DNA of 64,000 bases from Streptomyces sp. NRRL S-87 (GCF_000719335.1 NZ_JOGB01000014.1:124001-188000); one strand, 5' to 3'; positions 20,223 through 28,936 are shown, numbered from the stretch's first letter. Notes: generated by a model not told the origin, from the letters alone. Numbers and translations are program-made.

Positions 20223-20873
20223 CTACGACTCCGCCCGGATCCCGCCCCACGCCGGATGGCGCGGGTCGTCGGCCCGTACGAGCACGTCCGCGGCCGCCGC
20301 CGGATCCGTCTCGGACTCGTACCGCGCGAACGCGGGCACCGTCCACCGCTCCGCCTCCGGGGTGCGCCGCGCCAGCGCGCCCGGCGACAGGCGCACGTGC
20401 ACGCTCAGGTCGAACGGGAACCACTGCCCCAGCAGCAGCGGCCCGTGCACGACCACGACCCCGCCCGGCGGGAGTTCGACGTACGGGCTGCGGGTGGCGC
20501 GGTCGGTCACCGGGTCCCACAGGTCGGGCAGTACCCGGCCCGTGCCGCCCGGCTCCAGCGGCCCGAAGACCTCGCGCCACAGCGCGGCGGTGTCGTACCA
20601 GCCGGTGAGGTACGAGTCGACGTCCCGGCGGCCGAACTCGTAGCGCAGCGAGGCCGGGCGCAGGAACCCGTCCGCGGGGACGACCAGCACCGTGCGACCG
20701 CGGACGCGCAGCGCTTCGGCGGTGCGGGCGGCCAGCGCGCCGGTGTCGGCGGCAGGGGCGCCGTCCACGGCCAGCCGGGGCCAGGCCCCGCCGTCCCGGG
20801 TCCGCGGGAGTCCGTCGAGGTGGTCGGCCAGGGTGTCGGCCAGCCGCTGCCAGGTGATCGCTTCCATCCGCAT
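20223..20873 (-). CDS. uridine kinase-like protein with altered P-loop
   Basis: About 216 residues, similar in plan to actinobacterial uridine kinase-like NTPases: RTVLVVPADGFLRPASLRYEFGRRDVDSYLTGWYDTAALWREVFGPL, then RSPYVELPPGGVVVVHGPLLLG and a final cap with RYESETDPAAAADVLVRADDPRHPAW. The place of the Walker A loop reads LAVDGAPAADTGALA, with no GxxxxGK[ST]. Phosphate binding is therefore doubtful and the call stays generic. ATG 20873 follows GGGCGGG at 5 nt; GTG 20879 and ATG 20867 are in-frame alternatives. It is divergent from the WGR gene. Confidence 0.75.
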   Translation of the reverse strand: MRMEAITWQRLADTLADHLDGLPRTRDGGAWPRLAVDGAPAADTGALAARTAEALRVRGRTVLVVPADGFLRPASLRYEFGRRDVDSYLTGWYDTAALWREVFGPLEPGGTGRVLPDLWDPVTDRATRSPYVELPPGGVVVVHGPLLLGQWFPFDLSVHVRLSPGALARRTPEAERWTVPAFARYESETDPAAAADVLVRADDPRHPAWGGIRAES

Positions 20874-20945
20874 CCGCACCCGCCCATTGTCCGGGGTGAC
20901 CGGGCCGGGACGGCGGTCCGCGCCTCGCGGGGCGGCCCCGGGGCG

Positions 20946-20968
20946 TTGTCAGTGGTCGCCCCTAGCGT
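20946..20968 (+). promoter_or_regulatory. consensus RecA-NDp/PafBC-type DNA-damage promoter of the WGR gene
   Basis: TTGTCAGTG, 8 nt (GTCGCCCC), TAGCGT. It is a perfect match to TTGTCRGTG-N8-TANNNT and predicts a leader of about 55 nt. Confidence 0.8.
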
Positions 20969-21029
20969 CTTCACCAGTGGATCTCCGGCGGCGAACGGCC
21001 GCCGGTTCCGGCCTGGGGAGGGGTCTGTC

Positions 21030-22484
21030 ATGTCTGCTGGCACGCCGGTCGAGGACGTCACGTACCTGGAGCTGTCGCAGGACGGCGGTGGGGCGCACAA
21101 GTTCTACGAGGTGACCGTTGTGGGGACGGCCGTCTCGGTGCGGTACGGGCGGATCGGGGCGGAGGGGCAGGTGCAGGGCTCCTCGTTCCCGACCGTCGAG
21201 AAGGCGCGGGCGGCGGCGGCGAAGAAGATCGGGGAGAAGGTCCGCAAGGGGTACGCCCCGGCGGTCCGGGGGCAGCGCGCGGCCCGGCCGGTGACCCGGC
21301 GCGAGGTGACGTCGGCCCCGTCGACCGCGCGGGCCGTGGCGCCGGTCCTGTGGCGCTTCCGCACGGGCGCCGCGGCCTTCGGGATCCACGTGGACCAGGA
21401 CCGCTGCTGGGTGGGGAACCAGGCGGGCGACGTGTACACCCTCAGCCACGGCGGCGAGGTACTGGCCCGCTACTCGCTGCCGGACGGCGTCAAGTGCCTG
21501 GTTGCGGACGACTTCTGGATCTACGCGGGCTGCGACGACGGCACGGTGTACGACCTGTCGTCGAAGGTGCCGTTCGGGGCCTACGCGATAGCGGAGGACG
21601 TGGACATCTTCTGGCTGGACATCCACGAGGGCGTGCTGACCGTCTCGGACGCCTCCGGCGGCCTGACCGTCATCGACCACGAGGACGAGTTCCAGTGGTC
21701 GCGCCGGTCCTCGGGGCGCCACGGTTGGATGGTGCGCGCGGACGAGCGCGCGGTGTACCACGGCCACAACCGGGGCGTGACGGCGTACGCGCCCGACGGC
21801 GGCGGCGAGTTGTGGCACACGCCGACGGACGGCGGGGTGCTGTTCGGCTGGCAGGAGGACACGGTGGTGTACGCGGGCACCGGTCGGAACGTCGTGCAGC
21901 GGCTGTCGAAGGCGACGGGCGCGACGGAGGCGACGTACCGGTGCGACACGGCCGTCTACTCGTGCGCCACGTCCGAGGACGGCCGGCACGTCTTCGCCGG
22001 CGACAGCTCCTCGTCCGTGTACTGCTTCGACGCCGACGGGCGGCGGCTGTGGAAGCTGGCCACGGGCAGCGGCTCGGCGCTGTCGATGCAGTACCTGGAC
22101 GGCAAGCTGTACCTGGTGACCACGGACGGGTCCCTGGTGTGCGTGGACGCGAGCGACGCGGCGATCGCCGCCGCGCAGCAGGGTTCGGTCCCGGCGGCGG
22201 TGGACGTGAAGCAGGCGGCCGCGCTGCCTACGTACACGCCGGCGGCCTCGGTGGCACAGGTGGCGACGGTCGCGGCGGCGCCGGCGGGCGGCATCGTGGT
22301 CGAGTGCGTCCAGCAGGCCGGCCGTCTGCGGGTCCACGTGGTCTCGCAGGGGTACGAGCCGTCGTGGAACGTCCAGTTCCCGCGCGGCATCCGCGAACCC
22401 GGCGCCCGCTACGTCGTGGAGGCCCTGCACCCGGCCTCGGGCGGGTTCTACCGCGTCCGCGGCGAGATCCGCCGCCTCGTCTGA
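21030..22484 (+). CDS. WGR domain plus PQQ-like beta-propeller protein
   Basis: 484 residues. Residues 10-75 form a WGR domain (THLELSQDGG-like start, HKFYEVTVVGTAVSVRYGRIGAEGQ, then the AAAKKIGEKVRKGY helix); in PARPs this domain binds DNA ends and nucleic acid. Residues about 95-390 are repeated strands such as GDVYTLSHGGEVLARYSLP and SSVYCFDADGRRLWKLATG, which build a beta-propeller. A conserved cap ends the protein (VECVQQAGRLRVHVVSQGYEPSWNVQFPR). No enzyme residues recognised. ATG 21030 follows GGGGAGGGG. A perfect DNA-damage promoter lies upstream, so a role in damage sensing or scaffolding is likely but unproven. Confidence 0.85.
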   Translation: MSAGTPVEDVTYLELSQDGGGAHKFYEVTVVGTAVSVRYGRIGAEGQVQGSSFPTVEKARAAAAKKIGEKVRKGYAPAVRGQRAARPVTRREVTSAPSTARAVAPVLWRFRTGAAAFGIHVDQDRCWVGNQAGDVYTLSHGGEVLARYSLPDGVKCLVADDFWIYAGCDDGTVYDLSSKVPFGAYAIAEDVDIFWLDIHEGVLTVSDASGGLTVIDHEDEFQWSRRSSGRHGWMVRADERAVYHGHNRGVTAYAPDGGGELWHTPTDGGVLFGWQEDTVVYAGTGRNVVQRLSKATGATEATYRCDTAVYSCATSEDGRHVFAGDSSSSVYCFDADGRRLWKLATGSGSALSMQYLDGKLYLVTTDGSLVCVDASDAAIAAAQQGSVPAAVDVKQAAALPTYTPAASVAQVATVAAAPAGGIVVECVQQAGRLRVHVVSQGYEPSWNVQFPRGIREPGARYVVEALHPASGGFYRVRGEIRRLV

Positions 22485-22538
22485 GCCGGGCCGGCGGACC
22501 GAGGTGAGAGCCGGGCCGTGCGGCGGTATCTACCAGGC

Positions 22539-23204
22539 ATGAACCTCGTGGTCTTCGAAGCACTCCGGCCGGTGCACTGCGCCGACTGCCGGACCGGGCC
22601 GCTGCGGCACCTGGTGCGCGAGTCGGGGGTCCCGCGGTGCCTGCACTGCGCGGACCTCGGCCACCTGGTGTACCTTCCGCGCGGCAACGCGGCCCTCACC
22701 CGCCGGTCCCGGGAGGGCAGTTCCCTTCACGCGGTGGTGGTCCGCTACCACAAGCGGCGCAAACGGCACGAGCGCCAGGGGGTGTTCGTGGAGGAGGCCG
22801 CCCTGGCGGCGGCGGAGGTGCGCTGCCTGGCCGACGCCGAGGCGCGGGCCCGGCGCCGGGACCGGGCCCGACTGCGGCGCGCGGCCGAGGACACCCGCTT
22901 CACCGCGGCGTTCGCCGCGGAGATACGACGCCTGTTCCCGGGCATCCCACCCGAGCGGGCGGCGGCCATCGCCGCGCACGCGTCGGTGCGGGGCAGCGGG
23001 CGGGTGGGGCGCAGTGCGGCCGGTCGGGCACTGGACCCGGTCGCCGTCTCGGTGGCCGTCCGGGCCGCGGTGCGGCACACCGACACCGACTACGACGCGC
23101 TGTTGATGGCGGGGGTGCCGCGGTTCGAGGCCCGGGCCCGGCTGGCGGCCCGGATCGACGCCGTACTGACCGCCTGGCGGGAGCCGGCCGCGCCGGCGGC
23201 CTGA
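22539..23204 (+). CDS. DUF2293 domain-containing protein
   Basis: 221 residues. An N-terminal zinc-ribbon-like pair (VHCADCRTGPL and PRCLHCADLGHLVYLPRG) precedes a basic stretch, YHKRRKRHERQGVFVEE. The C-terminal DUF2293 part follows: RFTAAFAAEIRRLFPGIPPERAAAIAAHASVRGSGRVGRSAAGRALDP and RHTDTDYDALLMAGVPR. Function unknown; the basic and zinc parts hint at nucleic-acid binding. ATG 22539 fits homologous starts (M-x-VVFEAL) as I recall them; an in-frame GTG at 22518 is possible. Confidence 0.85.
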   Translation: MNLVVFEALRPVHCADCRTGPLRHLVRESGVPRCLHCADLGHLVYLPRGNAALTRRSREGSSLHAVVVRYHKRRKRHERQGVFVEEAALAAAEVRCLADAEARARRRDRARLRRAAEDTRFTAAFAAEIRRLFPGIPPERAAAIAAHASVRGSGRVGRSAAGRALDPVAVSVAVRAAVRHTDTDYDALLMAGVPRFEARARLAARIDAVLTAWREPAAPAA

Positions 23205-23258
23205 CGGCCGCCGTCCGTGGCGCCCCGCCCGGTCCCGAGGGCGGTCCCAGGACCGGTC

Positions 23259-23984
23259 TCAGGAAGTGGGCCGGAACCTGCGGTAGAGCAGGGCGCCGCC
23301 GAGGAGCAGGCCCGCGCCCGCCGGGGCGAGGTAGCCGAGGGCGTCGGTGCCGGTGTGCGCGAGGCCGGGTCCGGCCGGCCGGGCCACGGCGACGGGGGCC
23401 GGCGCCGTGGGGGCGGGCGGCCGGACCACGGGGGCCGTCGGCTGGGGCGGCTTGAGGCCGCTGTGCGGGCCGGGGCCGTTCACGGAGGTGTTGCCGTGGG
23501 CGGCGTTGCCGACGCCGACGACGTTCACGGAGTTCCCGCTGATGTTCACCGGCACGTCCACCGGCAGCTGGATGCCGTTGCCGGACAGCAGCCCGGGCGA
23601 ATCCTTTCCGCTCCCCTGGGCGTGCGCACCGCCGCCGCTCGTCGCGGTACCGGTGCGCGCGCTGCCGGTATGCGAGGTGCCGGGTTTGACGTCCTGTCCG
23701 GCGGCCGCGGCGGAGCCGTGCCCGGCTCCGGGGCGCGCGTCGTTCGCGCACGCGTTGCCCGCGGCCGGGTTGAGCAGCCCGACGACGCTCACGGTGTTGC
23801 CGCACACGTTCACCGGCACGTGCACCGGCAGTTGGACCAGGTTGCCCGATACCACACCGGGCGACCCGGCACCGTGGCCCGCGGCGCCCGCATCGGCGTA
23901 CGCGGCGCCCGTGATCCCGGCGACGGTCGCCGCACCCCCCGCAACGATCGTCGCGATCAAGCCACTTCGACGAACCTGCCGCAT
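23259..23984 (-). CDS. long chaplin with sortase LAxTG signal
   Basis: 241-residue surface protein of aerial hyphae. It has a signal peptide (1-30, cleavage near AYA-DAG) and two chaplin domains (about 39-82 and 127-170). A Pro-rich spacer, the sorting motif LAHTG at 208-212, a hydrophobic helix and RRFRPTS complete a class-III-type anchor like ChpA-C. Domain 1 keeps the disulphide pair Cys61/Cys79 (VNVCGN, GNACAN). Domain 2 has Ser at both places (NISGN, GNTSVN). ATG 23984 follows GGAAGGTGGG. A sigma-BldN-type promoter lies upstream, which fits developmental expression. Confidence 0.93.
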   Translation of the reverse strand: MRQVRRSGLIATIVAGGAATVAGITGAAYADAGAAGHGAGSPGVVSGNLVQLPVHVPVNVCGNTVSVVGLLNPAAGNACANDARPGAGHGSAAAAGQDVKPGTSHTGSARTGTATSGGGAHAQGSGKDSPGLLSGNGIQLPVDVPVNISGNSVNVVGVGNAAHGNTSVNGPGPHSGLKPPQPTAPVVRPPAPTAPAPVAVARPAGPGLAHTGTDALGYLAPAGAGLLLGGALLYRRFRPTS

Positions 23985-24036
23985 CTGTGTCCCACCTTCC
24001 GGGGAGAGGTCCGCGGGTGCTGCACCCGCACCGGAA

Positions 24037-24064
24037 TCAACGCGATGGAGCCATTCGGGTTATG
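24037..24064 (-). promoter_or_regulatory. sigma-BldN-type promoter of the chaplin gene
   Basis: On the chaplin strand: CATAAC, 16 nt, CGTTGA. The reported BldN consensus is CGTAAC-N16-CGTTGA, so the -10 is exact and the -35 differs at one base. A palindromic hairpin (GCGGGTGC-T-GCACCCGC, 24013-24029) lies in the leader. Confidence 0.75.
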
Positions 24065-24110
24065 GCCAGTAGGCATTTCACTCGATCGGGTTCTGGGTAG
24101 TCCGTACTTC

Positions 24111-24662
24111 ATGACGGATCGCCCGCTCCTCCTCCTCGACGTGGACGGCCCCCTCAACCCCTACCGCGACCCCCTCGCCGGCCTGCGCGGATACACCAGC
24201 CACCGGATGCGCCCGGAGGTCTGGCTGTCCTTCCAGCGGCCCGGTTCGCGCCGCGTCCGGCGCGGACTGCGCGTCCGGCTGCACCCGGGCCACGGTGCCC
24301 GCCTGACCGCACTGCCGTACGAACTCGCCTGGGCCACCACCTGGATGCACCAGGCGAACACCCTCGTCTCCCCGCACATCGGCCTCCCGGACGACCTGCC
24401 CGTCATCGAATGGCCGGAACTGTTCGCCCGCGACCCCGACGGGCTCTACTGGAAGACCCGACCGCTCCTGGAGTGGGCCGCCGGCCGCCCCTTCGCCTGG
24501 GTCGACGACATGATCGGCCCGAAGGACGTCGCGTACGCCCGGGCGCACCACGACGCACCCGCCCTGCTCCTGCGCATCCACCCCCGCCGCGGCCTGCGCC
24601 CCGCGGACTTCACCACGCTGTCCCGGTGGGCCCTTCGGCTGCGGGCGGACGGAGACGCGTGA
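24111..24662 (+). CDS. HAD domain-containing protein
   Basis: 183 residues. The opening LLLLDVDGPLNPYRDP is HAD motif I (DVDGP, with both Asp). WATTWMHQANTLVSPHIGLP carries the motif II-like Thr, and FAWVDDMIGPKDVAYARAHHD the acidic motif IV. This type is common in Streptomyces and resembles the HAD domain attached to RNA-repair proteins; a phosphatase role is plausible but unknown here. ATG 24111 has no good ribosome binding site. Its last 53 bases overlap the 3' end of the convergent SWIM gene. Confidence 0.8.
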   Translation: MTDRPLLLLDVDGPLNPYRDPLAGLRGYTSHRMRPEVWLSFQRPGSRRVRRGLRVRLHPGHGARLTALPYELAWATTWMHQANTLVSPHIGLPDDLPVIEWPELFARDPDGLYWKTRPLLEWAAGRPFAWVDDMIGPKDVAYARAHHDAPALLLRIHPRRGLRPADFTTLSRWALRLRADGDA

Positions 24663-25857
24663 GGGCCTCGACGGGATCGGTGGACGGGGCCCCGGCCGGC
24701 CACCAGTCGTCGGGGGCGGCGGCGGAGGACTCGTAGGGGTACCACCTGCCGTCGCGACCGAAGCGCAGCTGACGGATGGGCCCGCTGAGGTGGTTGCGGT
24801 GCGGCCGGAAGCCCTCCAGGCCGGCGGCGCGCAGCGCCGGGCGGGCCCGGTCGAAGGGGCCCGCGGGCGGGTCCCACGGCTCGTCGAGGACCTCCAGGGC
24901 GGGCGCACCGCCCTGCCGCCAGGCCGCGGCGGCCCGCGCCAGCTCGGTCGTCGAGCGGCCCGTCGCCCGGGCCAGGTCCCGGTAGAGGGCCCGGGCCGCG
25001 CCGGTGAGCCCCGACGTGGGGTGGGCGGAGGCCAGCCGGGCCGCGTCCTGCCACAGGCCCAGCCCGCCGACCGGGTCCTGCCCGGTGGTGAGCAGCCCGT
25101 ACGCCCGCGCGGCCGCATCGGTGGCCAGCTGGTCCAGGGCCAGCGGATCGGGGGCGGCGGGATCGTCGGGGCAGGCCGGCGGATGCCCGGGGGCCGCCGG
25201 CGGGGCCGGCGGGGCGGGCAGCGGCGGCAGGGAACGCGGCGCCAGGGCCGCGCGCGCCAGGACGCCGGGGAGCTCGGACGCGGCTGCGGGCCGCTCACGG
25301 GCCGCGTGCGCGGCGCTGCGCCGGGACAGCTCGTCGAGCAGCTCCCGCTCCCCGCGGCCGCGCAGCAGCAGGAGCACGAACGGATCGTGGTCCACCAGGC
25401 GCGCCAGCCGGTAGCAGAGCGCGGCCGCGTGCTTGCACGGCGGCCGGCCGAAGTCCGGGCAGGAGCACGTGGGGATCAGGTCCCCGCGCCCCGGCAGCAG
25501 CGCCTCGGCCAGCGCCTGCGGCACCTCCCGCTCCAGGAGCGCCGCCAGCTGGGCCGGATCCGCCGCCACGGCCTCGAGCAGTTCGTCCCAGGCCTCGTCC
25601 GTGAACGTACCGAGCGCGACCGACGTCCGGTACGGGCGCGGCCGGCTGCCCCGCACGTAGGCCACCGCCCGGCCGGGCGTCACCGTGACCGCCTCCAGCC
25701 GCCCCTCCTCGGCGTACGCCCGACCGCGCGCCAGCCGCGCCCCGTCCGAGCGCGCCTCCAGCACCCGCACCCAGGCCCGCCCCCACCAGCTCTCGGGCGC
25801 CACCCCGGGCGGCAGGGCGTCGAACGTACGACGGCGGTCCTCCCGCGCGGTGATCAC
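24610..25857 (-). CDS. SWIM zinc finger protein
   Basis: 415 residues. The SWIM finger is CSCPDFGRPPCKHAAAL with Cys131, Cys133, Cys141 and His143. The preceding ~120 residues (ESWWGRAWVRVLE...RLARGRAYAEEGRLEAVTVTPGRAVAYVRGSRPRPY) are the usual N-terminal part of SWIM proteins paired with SNF2 helicases. The C-terminal half is Pro/Ala-rich with a predicted helical core and probably mediates partner contact. The start is GTG 25857, whose GTGA overlaps the helicase stop by 4 bases, so translation is coupled. The two proteins very likely act together on DNA. The 3' end overlaps the HAD gene by 53 bp. Confidence 0.9.
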   Translation of the reverse strand: MITAREDRRRTFDALPPGVAPESWWGRAWVRVLEARSDGARLARGRAYAEEGRLEAVTVTPGRAVAYVRGSRPRPYRTSVALGTFTDEAWDELLEAVAADPAQLAALLEREVPQALAEALLPGRGDLIPTCSCPDFGRPPCKHAAALCYRLARLVDHDPFVLLLLRGRGERELLDELSRRSAAHAARERPAAASELPGVLARAALAPRSLPPLPAPPAPPAAPGHPPACPDDPAAPDPLALDQLATDAAARAYGLLTTGQDPVGGLGLWQDAARLASAHPTSGLTGAARALYRDLARATGRSTTELARAAAAWRQGGAPALEVLDEPWDPPAGPFDRARPALRAAGLEGFRPHRNHLSGPIRQLRFGRDGRWYPYESSAAAPDDWWPAGAPSTDPVEALTRLRPPAAEGPTGTAW

Positions 25858-28736
25858 GACGGCCTGCGCAGGGAGACGAGATCGGCCAGCTCGGCGTCGG
25901 TCAGCTCGGTCAGCGCCGCCTCACCGGAGCCCAGTACGGCGTCGGCCAGGGCCCGCTTGGCGGCGAGGAGCTCGGCGATCCGGTCCTCGACGGTGCCCTC
26001 GGCGACGAGCCGGTGCACCTGCACCGGCTGCGTCTGCCCGATGCGGTACGCCCGGTCGGTGGCCTGCTCCTCGACGGCCGGGTTCCACCACCGGTCGTAG
26101 TGGACGACATGGCCCGCCCGGGTCAGGTTCAGGCCCGTCCCCGCGGCCTTCAGCGACAGCAGGAACACCGGCACCTCCCCCGACTGGAAGCGGTCCACCA
26201 ACTCCTCGCGACGGGCCACCGGGGTCCCCCCGTGCAACAACTGGCAGGCCACGCCACGGGCTTCGAGGTGCTGTTCCAGGATCCGCGCCATCGACACGTA
26301 CTGGGTGAAGACCAGCACCGAGGCGCCCTCCGCGAGGATCGTGTCCAGCAGCTCGTCCAGCAGGGCCAGCTTGCCCGAGCGGTGCGCGGTCCGGGGCGAC
26401 GCCTCCTTGAGGTACTGGGCGGGGTGGTTGCATATCTGCTTGAGCGAGGCCAGCAGCTTCATCACCAGACCGCGCCGGGCGATGCCCTCGCTCGCCTCGA
26501 TGAGCGCCATCGTCTCGTCCACCGCCGCCCGGTAGAGCGCGACCTGCTCGCGGGTGAGGGCGACCGGATGGTCGGTCTCGGTCTTGGGCGGCAGCTCGGG
26601 CGCGATGCCGGGATCGGACTTCTTGCGGCGCAGCAGGAACGGGCGCACCATCCGGGCCAGGCGCGCGACGGCCTCCTCGTATCCCGGATTGGCCTCCTGC
26701 TCGGCCGCCCGCGCATGCCGGGCGCGGAAGGCGGTCAGGGGACCGAGCAGCCCCGGGGTGGTCCAGTCCAGCAGTGCCCACAGCTCGGAGAGGTTGTTCT
26801 CCACCGGAGTGCCGGTCAGTGCCACCCGGGCCGGAGCGGGGATCGTCCGCAGCGCCCGGGCGGTGGCCGAGCGCGGGTTCTTCAGGTGCTGCGCCTCGTC
26901 GGCCACCACCAGCCCCCAGTCCCGCTCGGCCAGCAGATGCGCGCTCGCGCGCATCGTGGCGTAGGTGGTGAGCACGAAGCCACCGGTACGGGCGGCCGGC
27001 ACACCGGCTTCGGGCAGCGGCTCGAAGACCGGGGCGCCGAGGGTCCGGGAGCTGCCGTGGTAGCGCATGACGGGCACGCCCGGCGCGAACCGCTCGATCT
27101 CCCGCTGCCAGTTGCCCAGCAGCGAGGCCGGGCACACCACCAGCGTCGGTTCCGGGCGCGCCCGGTGCAGGTGGAGGGCGATGAGCGTGACGGTCTTGCC
27201 CAGCCCCATGTCGTCGGCCAGACAACCGCCCAGCCCGAGCGAGGTCATCAGGTCCAGCCAGGCCAGCCCGCGCCGCTGGTACCCGCGCAGGGTGGCCGCG
27301 AGCCCGGCGGGCTCCGGCAGCGGCTCCGGCTCACCGGTCAGCCTCCCCCGCAACGCGGCCAGCGCACCCACCGGCACCGCCTCGACCGGCTCGCCGTCCA
27401 CCTCCGCCGTACCACTCAGCACCGTCGCCAGCGCGTCGACGGGGTCGAGCAGCCCCAACTGCCGCCTGCGGGCCTTGCGTACGAGCGCCGGGTCCACCCG
27501 CACCCACTGGTCGCGCAGCCGCACCACCGGCCGGTGCGCCTGCGCGAGGGCGTCCAGCTCGGACGGGGTGAGCCGGTCCCCGCCGAGGGCGATCTCCCAT
27601 TCGAACGAGAAGAGCGACCCGGCGTCGAAGAAGGACGTGCCGTCCGCGGCGGACCCGGGGGCCGGCCGGACCACGGCCGTCGCCGCGAGCGTCCGCGCCA
27701 GCTCGCGCGGCCAGTGCACGACCACGCCCGCCCCCGCCAGCCGGGTCGCGGCCGACCCGAGCAGGTCCTCCAGCTCCGGGTCCGACAGGGCGAGCACGTC
27801 CGGCACGGGCTGCTCCAGCAGCCGCAGCAGCGGCGCCCACACCCGCGCGGCCCGCCGCACGGCCAACACCGCGTCGACCCGCGCCCGCGGCCCGAAACCG
27901 TCCGCCGCCCGCCCCGCCCACAGCTCCCCCGCGTCCGTGACCAGCGTCGGATCGGCCAGACTGTGCACCTGCAGCACCGCCGCCCCCGCACGCCTGGACA
28001 CCCTCCCCCCGTCCGCCGCGCCGGCGGTCCCCTCGTCCGAGCCGTCGAAGATGCCGCGCGCCGGCAGATCGAGCCGCAGCGAGATCCCCACCCCCGCATC
28101 GGCCCCCGCCGCCACCTGCGCCGCCCAGTCCCGCATCCCGGGCACGTGCTGCGGCTCCCGGGCCGCGAAGGGCGCACCGAGCGCGTGCGCGGCCGCGGGA
28201 GTCCGGGGCAGACCGTCGGCCACCGCATCGAGGAACGCCCGCACGAGCGCCTCCGGCTCGGGCAGCCGCAGCGGCCGCCTCCCCGGCAGCGGCGTCGCGT
28301 ACGCCTCGTACGGCATCGCGGCGGCCACCGCCCGCAGGTGCGCCACGTCATCGGCGTCCAGGGGCCCCGCCCGCCAGGCATCGAGGTCCTCGGCGGTGAG
28401 ACCGGGCAGCAGCCGCCCCCGGGCGGTCAGCCCCAACGCCTGCAGCGCCGCCGCCCCCCAACAACGGGCCGCCGGATGGGCGACAGGGTCCTGCCGCGCC
28501 CGGACGAGCAGCGGCAGCGCATCCACCACCGGCAGCACCAGCGCGGCCACCGACCGACTGCGCACCCCCGCACCGTGCGGTCCCACGACCGTGAGGGTGC
28601 GCAGCTCCCCACCCCCGGACTCCCCCGGCGAGCCGCTCGGCACCCCGTCCCCCGGATGCCAGAAGGCGAGGCGCCCCTCACGGGGCAGGGCGGCAGGCAG
28701 GAACACCGCCGCCGCACGACGGACGTCGATGCTCAC
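25854..28736 (-). CDS. SNF2-family DEAD/DEAH-box helicase
   Basis: 960 residues. The N-terminal 400 residues hold the SNF2-associated bacterial domain (DUF3670-like) with FSFEWEIALGGDRLTPSELDALAQ and RPVVRLRDQWVRVDP. The ATPase core has ADDMGLGKTVTLIAL (Walker A, about residue 507), VVADEAQHLKN (about 610), LTGTPVENNLSELW, and in the second lobe VLVFTQYVSMARILEQHL and DRAYRIGQTQPVQVHRLV. It should translocate on double-stranded DNA. The start is GTG 28736 behind GGAGGGAGG; the upstream open frame contains the promoter. A near-consensus DNA-damage promoter precedes it, and it is coupled to the SWIM gene. Confidence 0.93.
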   Translation of the reverse strand: MSIDVRRAAAVFLPAALPREGRLAFWHPGDGVPSGSPGESGGGELRTLTVVGPHGAGVRSRSVAALVLPVVDALPLLVRARQDPVAHPAARCWGAAALQALGLTARGRLLPGLTAEDLDAWRAGPLDADDVAHLRAVAAAMPYEAYATPLPGRRPLRLPEPEALVRAFLDAVADGLPRTPAAAHALGAPFAAREPQHVPGMRDWAAQVAAGADAGVGISLRLDLPARGIFDGSDEGTAGAADGGRVSRRAGAAVLQVHSLADPTLVTDAGELWAGRAADGFGPRARVDAVLAVRRAARVWAPLLRLLEQPVPDVLALSDPELEDLLGSAATRLAGAGVVVHWPRELARTLAATAVVRPAPGSAADGTSFFDAGSLFSFEWEIALGGDRLTPSELDALAQAHRPVVRLRDQWVRVDPALVRKARRRQLGLLDPVDALATVLSGTAEVDGEPVEAVPVGALAALRGRLTGEPEPLPEPAGLAATLRGYQRRGLAWLDLMTSLGLGGCLADDMGLGKTVTLIALHLHRARPEPTLVVCPASLLGNWQREIERFAPGVPVMRYHGSSRTLGAPVFEPLPEAGVPAARTGGFVLTTYATMRASAHLLAERDWGLVVADEAQHLKNPRSATARALRTIPAPARVALTGTPVENNLSELWALLDWTTPGLLGPLTAFRARHARAAEQEANPGYEEAVARLARMVRPFLLRRKKSDPGIAPELPPKTETDHPVALTREQVALYRAAVDETMALIEASEGIARRGLVMKLLASLKQICNHPAQYLKEASPRTAHRSGKLALLDELLDTILAEGASVLVFTQYVSMARILEQHLEARGVACQLLHGGTPVARREELVDRFQSGEVPVFLLSLKAAGTGLNLTRAGHVVHYDRWWNPAVEEQATDRAYRIGQTQPVQVHRLVAEGTVEDRIAELLAAKRALADAVLGSGEAALTELTDAELADLVSLRRPS

Positions 28737-28800
28737 GGGGCGCCTCCCTCCACACCGGGCCGGACAGGCCCGACCGAACCAGCATTCCGATCTCCAAGCG

Positions 28801-28823
28801 AGTCTAGGCGCGCCCCCTGACAC
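28801..28823 (-). promoter_or_regulatory. near-consensus RecA-NDp/PafBC-type promoter of the SNF2-SWIM operon
   Basis: On the helicase strand: GTGTCAGGG, 8 nt (GGCGCGCC), TAGACT. The spacing is exact, 7 of 9 upstream positions match, and the -10 fits TANNNT. Predicted leader is about 58 nt. Confidence 0.55.
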
Positions 28824-28936
28824 TCCCCCTGACCTGCCCCTTCACCGCCCCGATCCCCAAAGCCACCCGACCCGGGCCACACATCCCTGGCGGTGCCCGG
28901 TCAGCTTCAGCTCCCGGCCTTCAGCCGGCCGGACCC

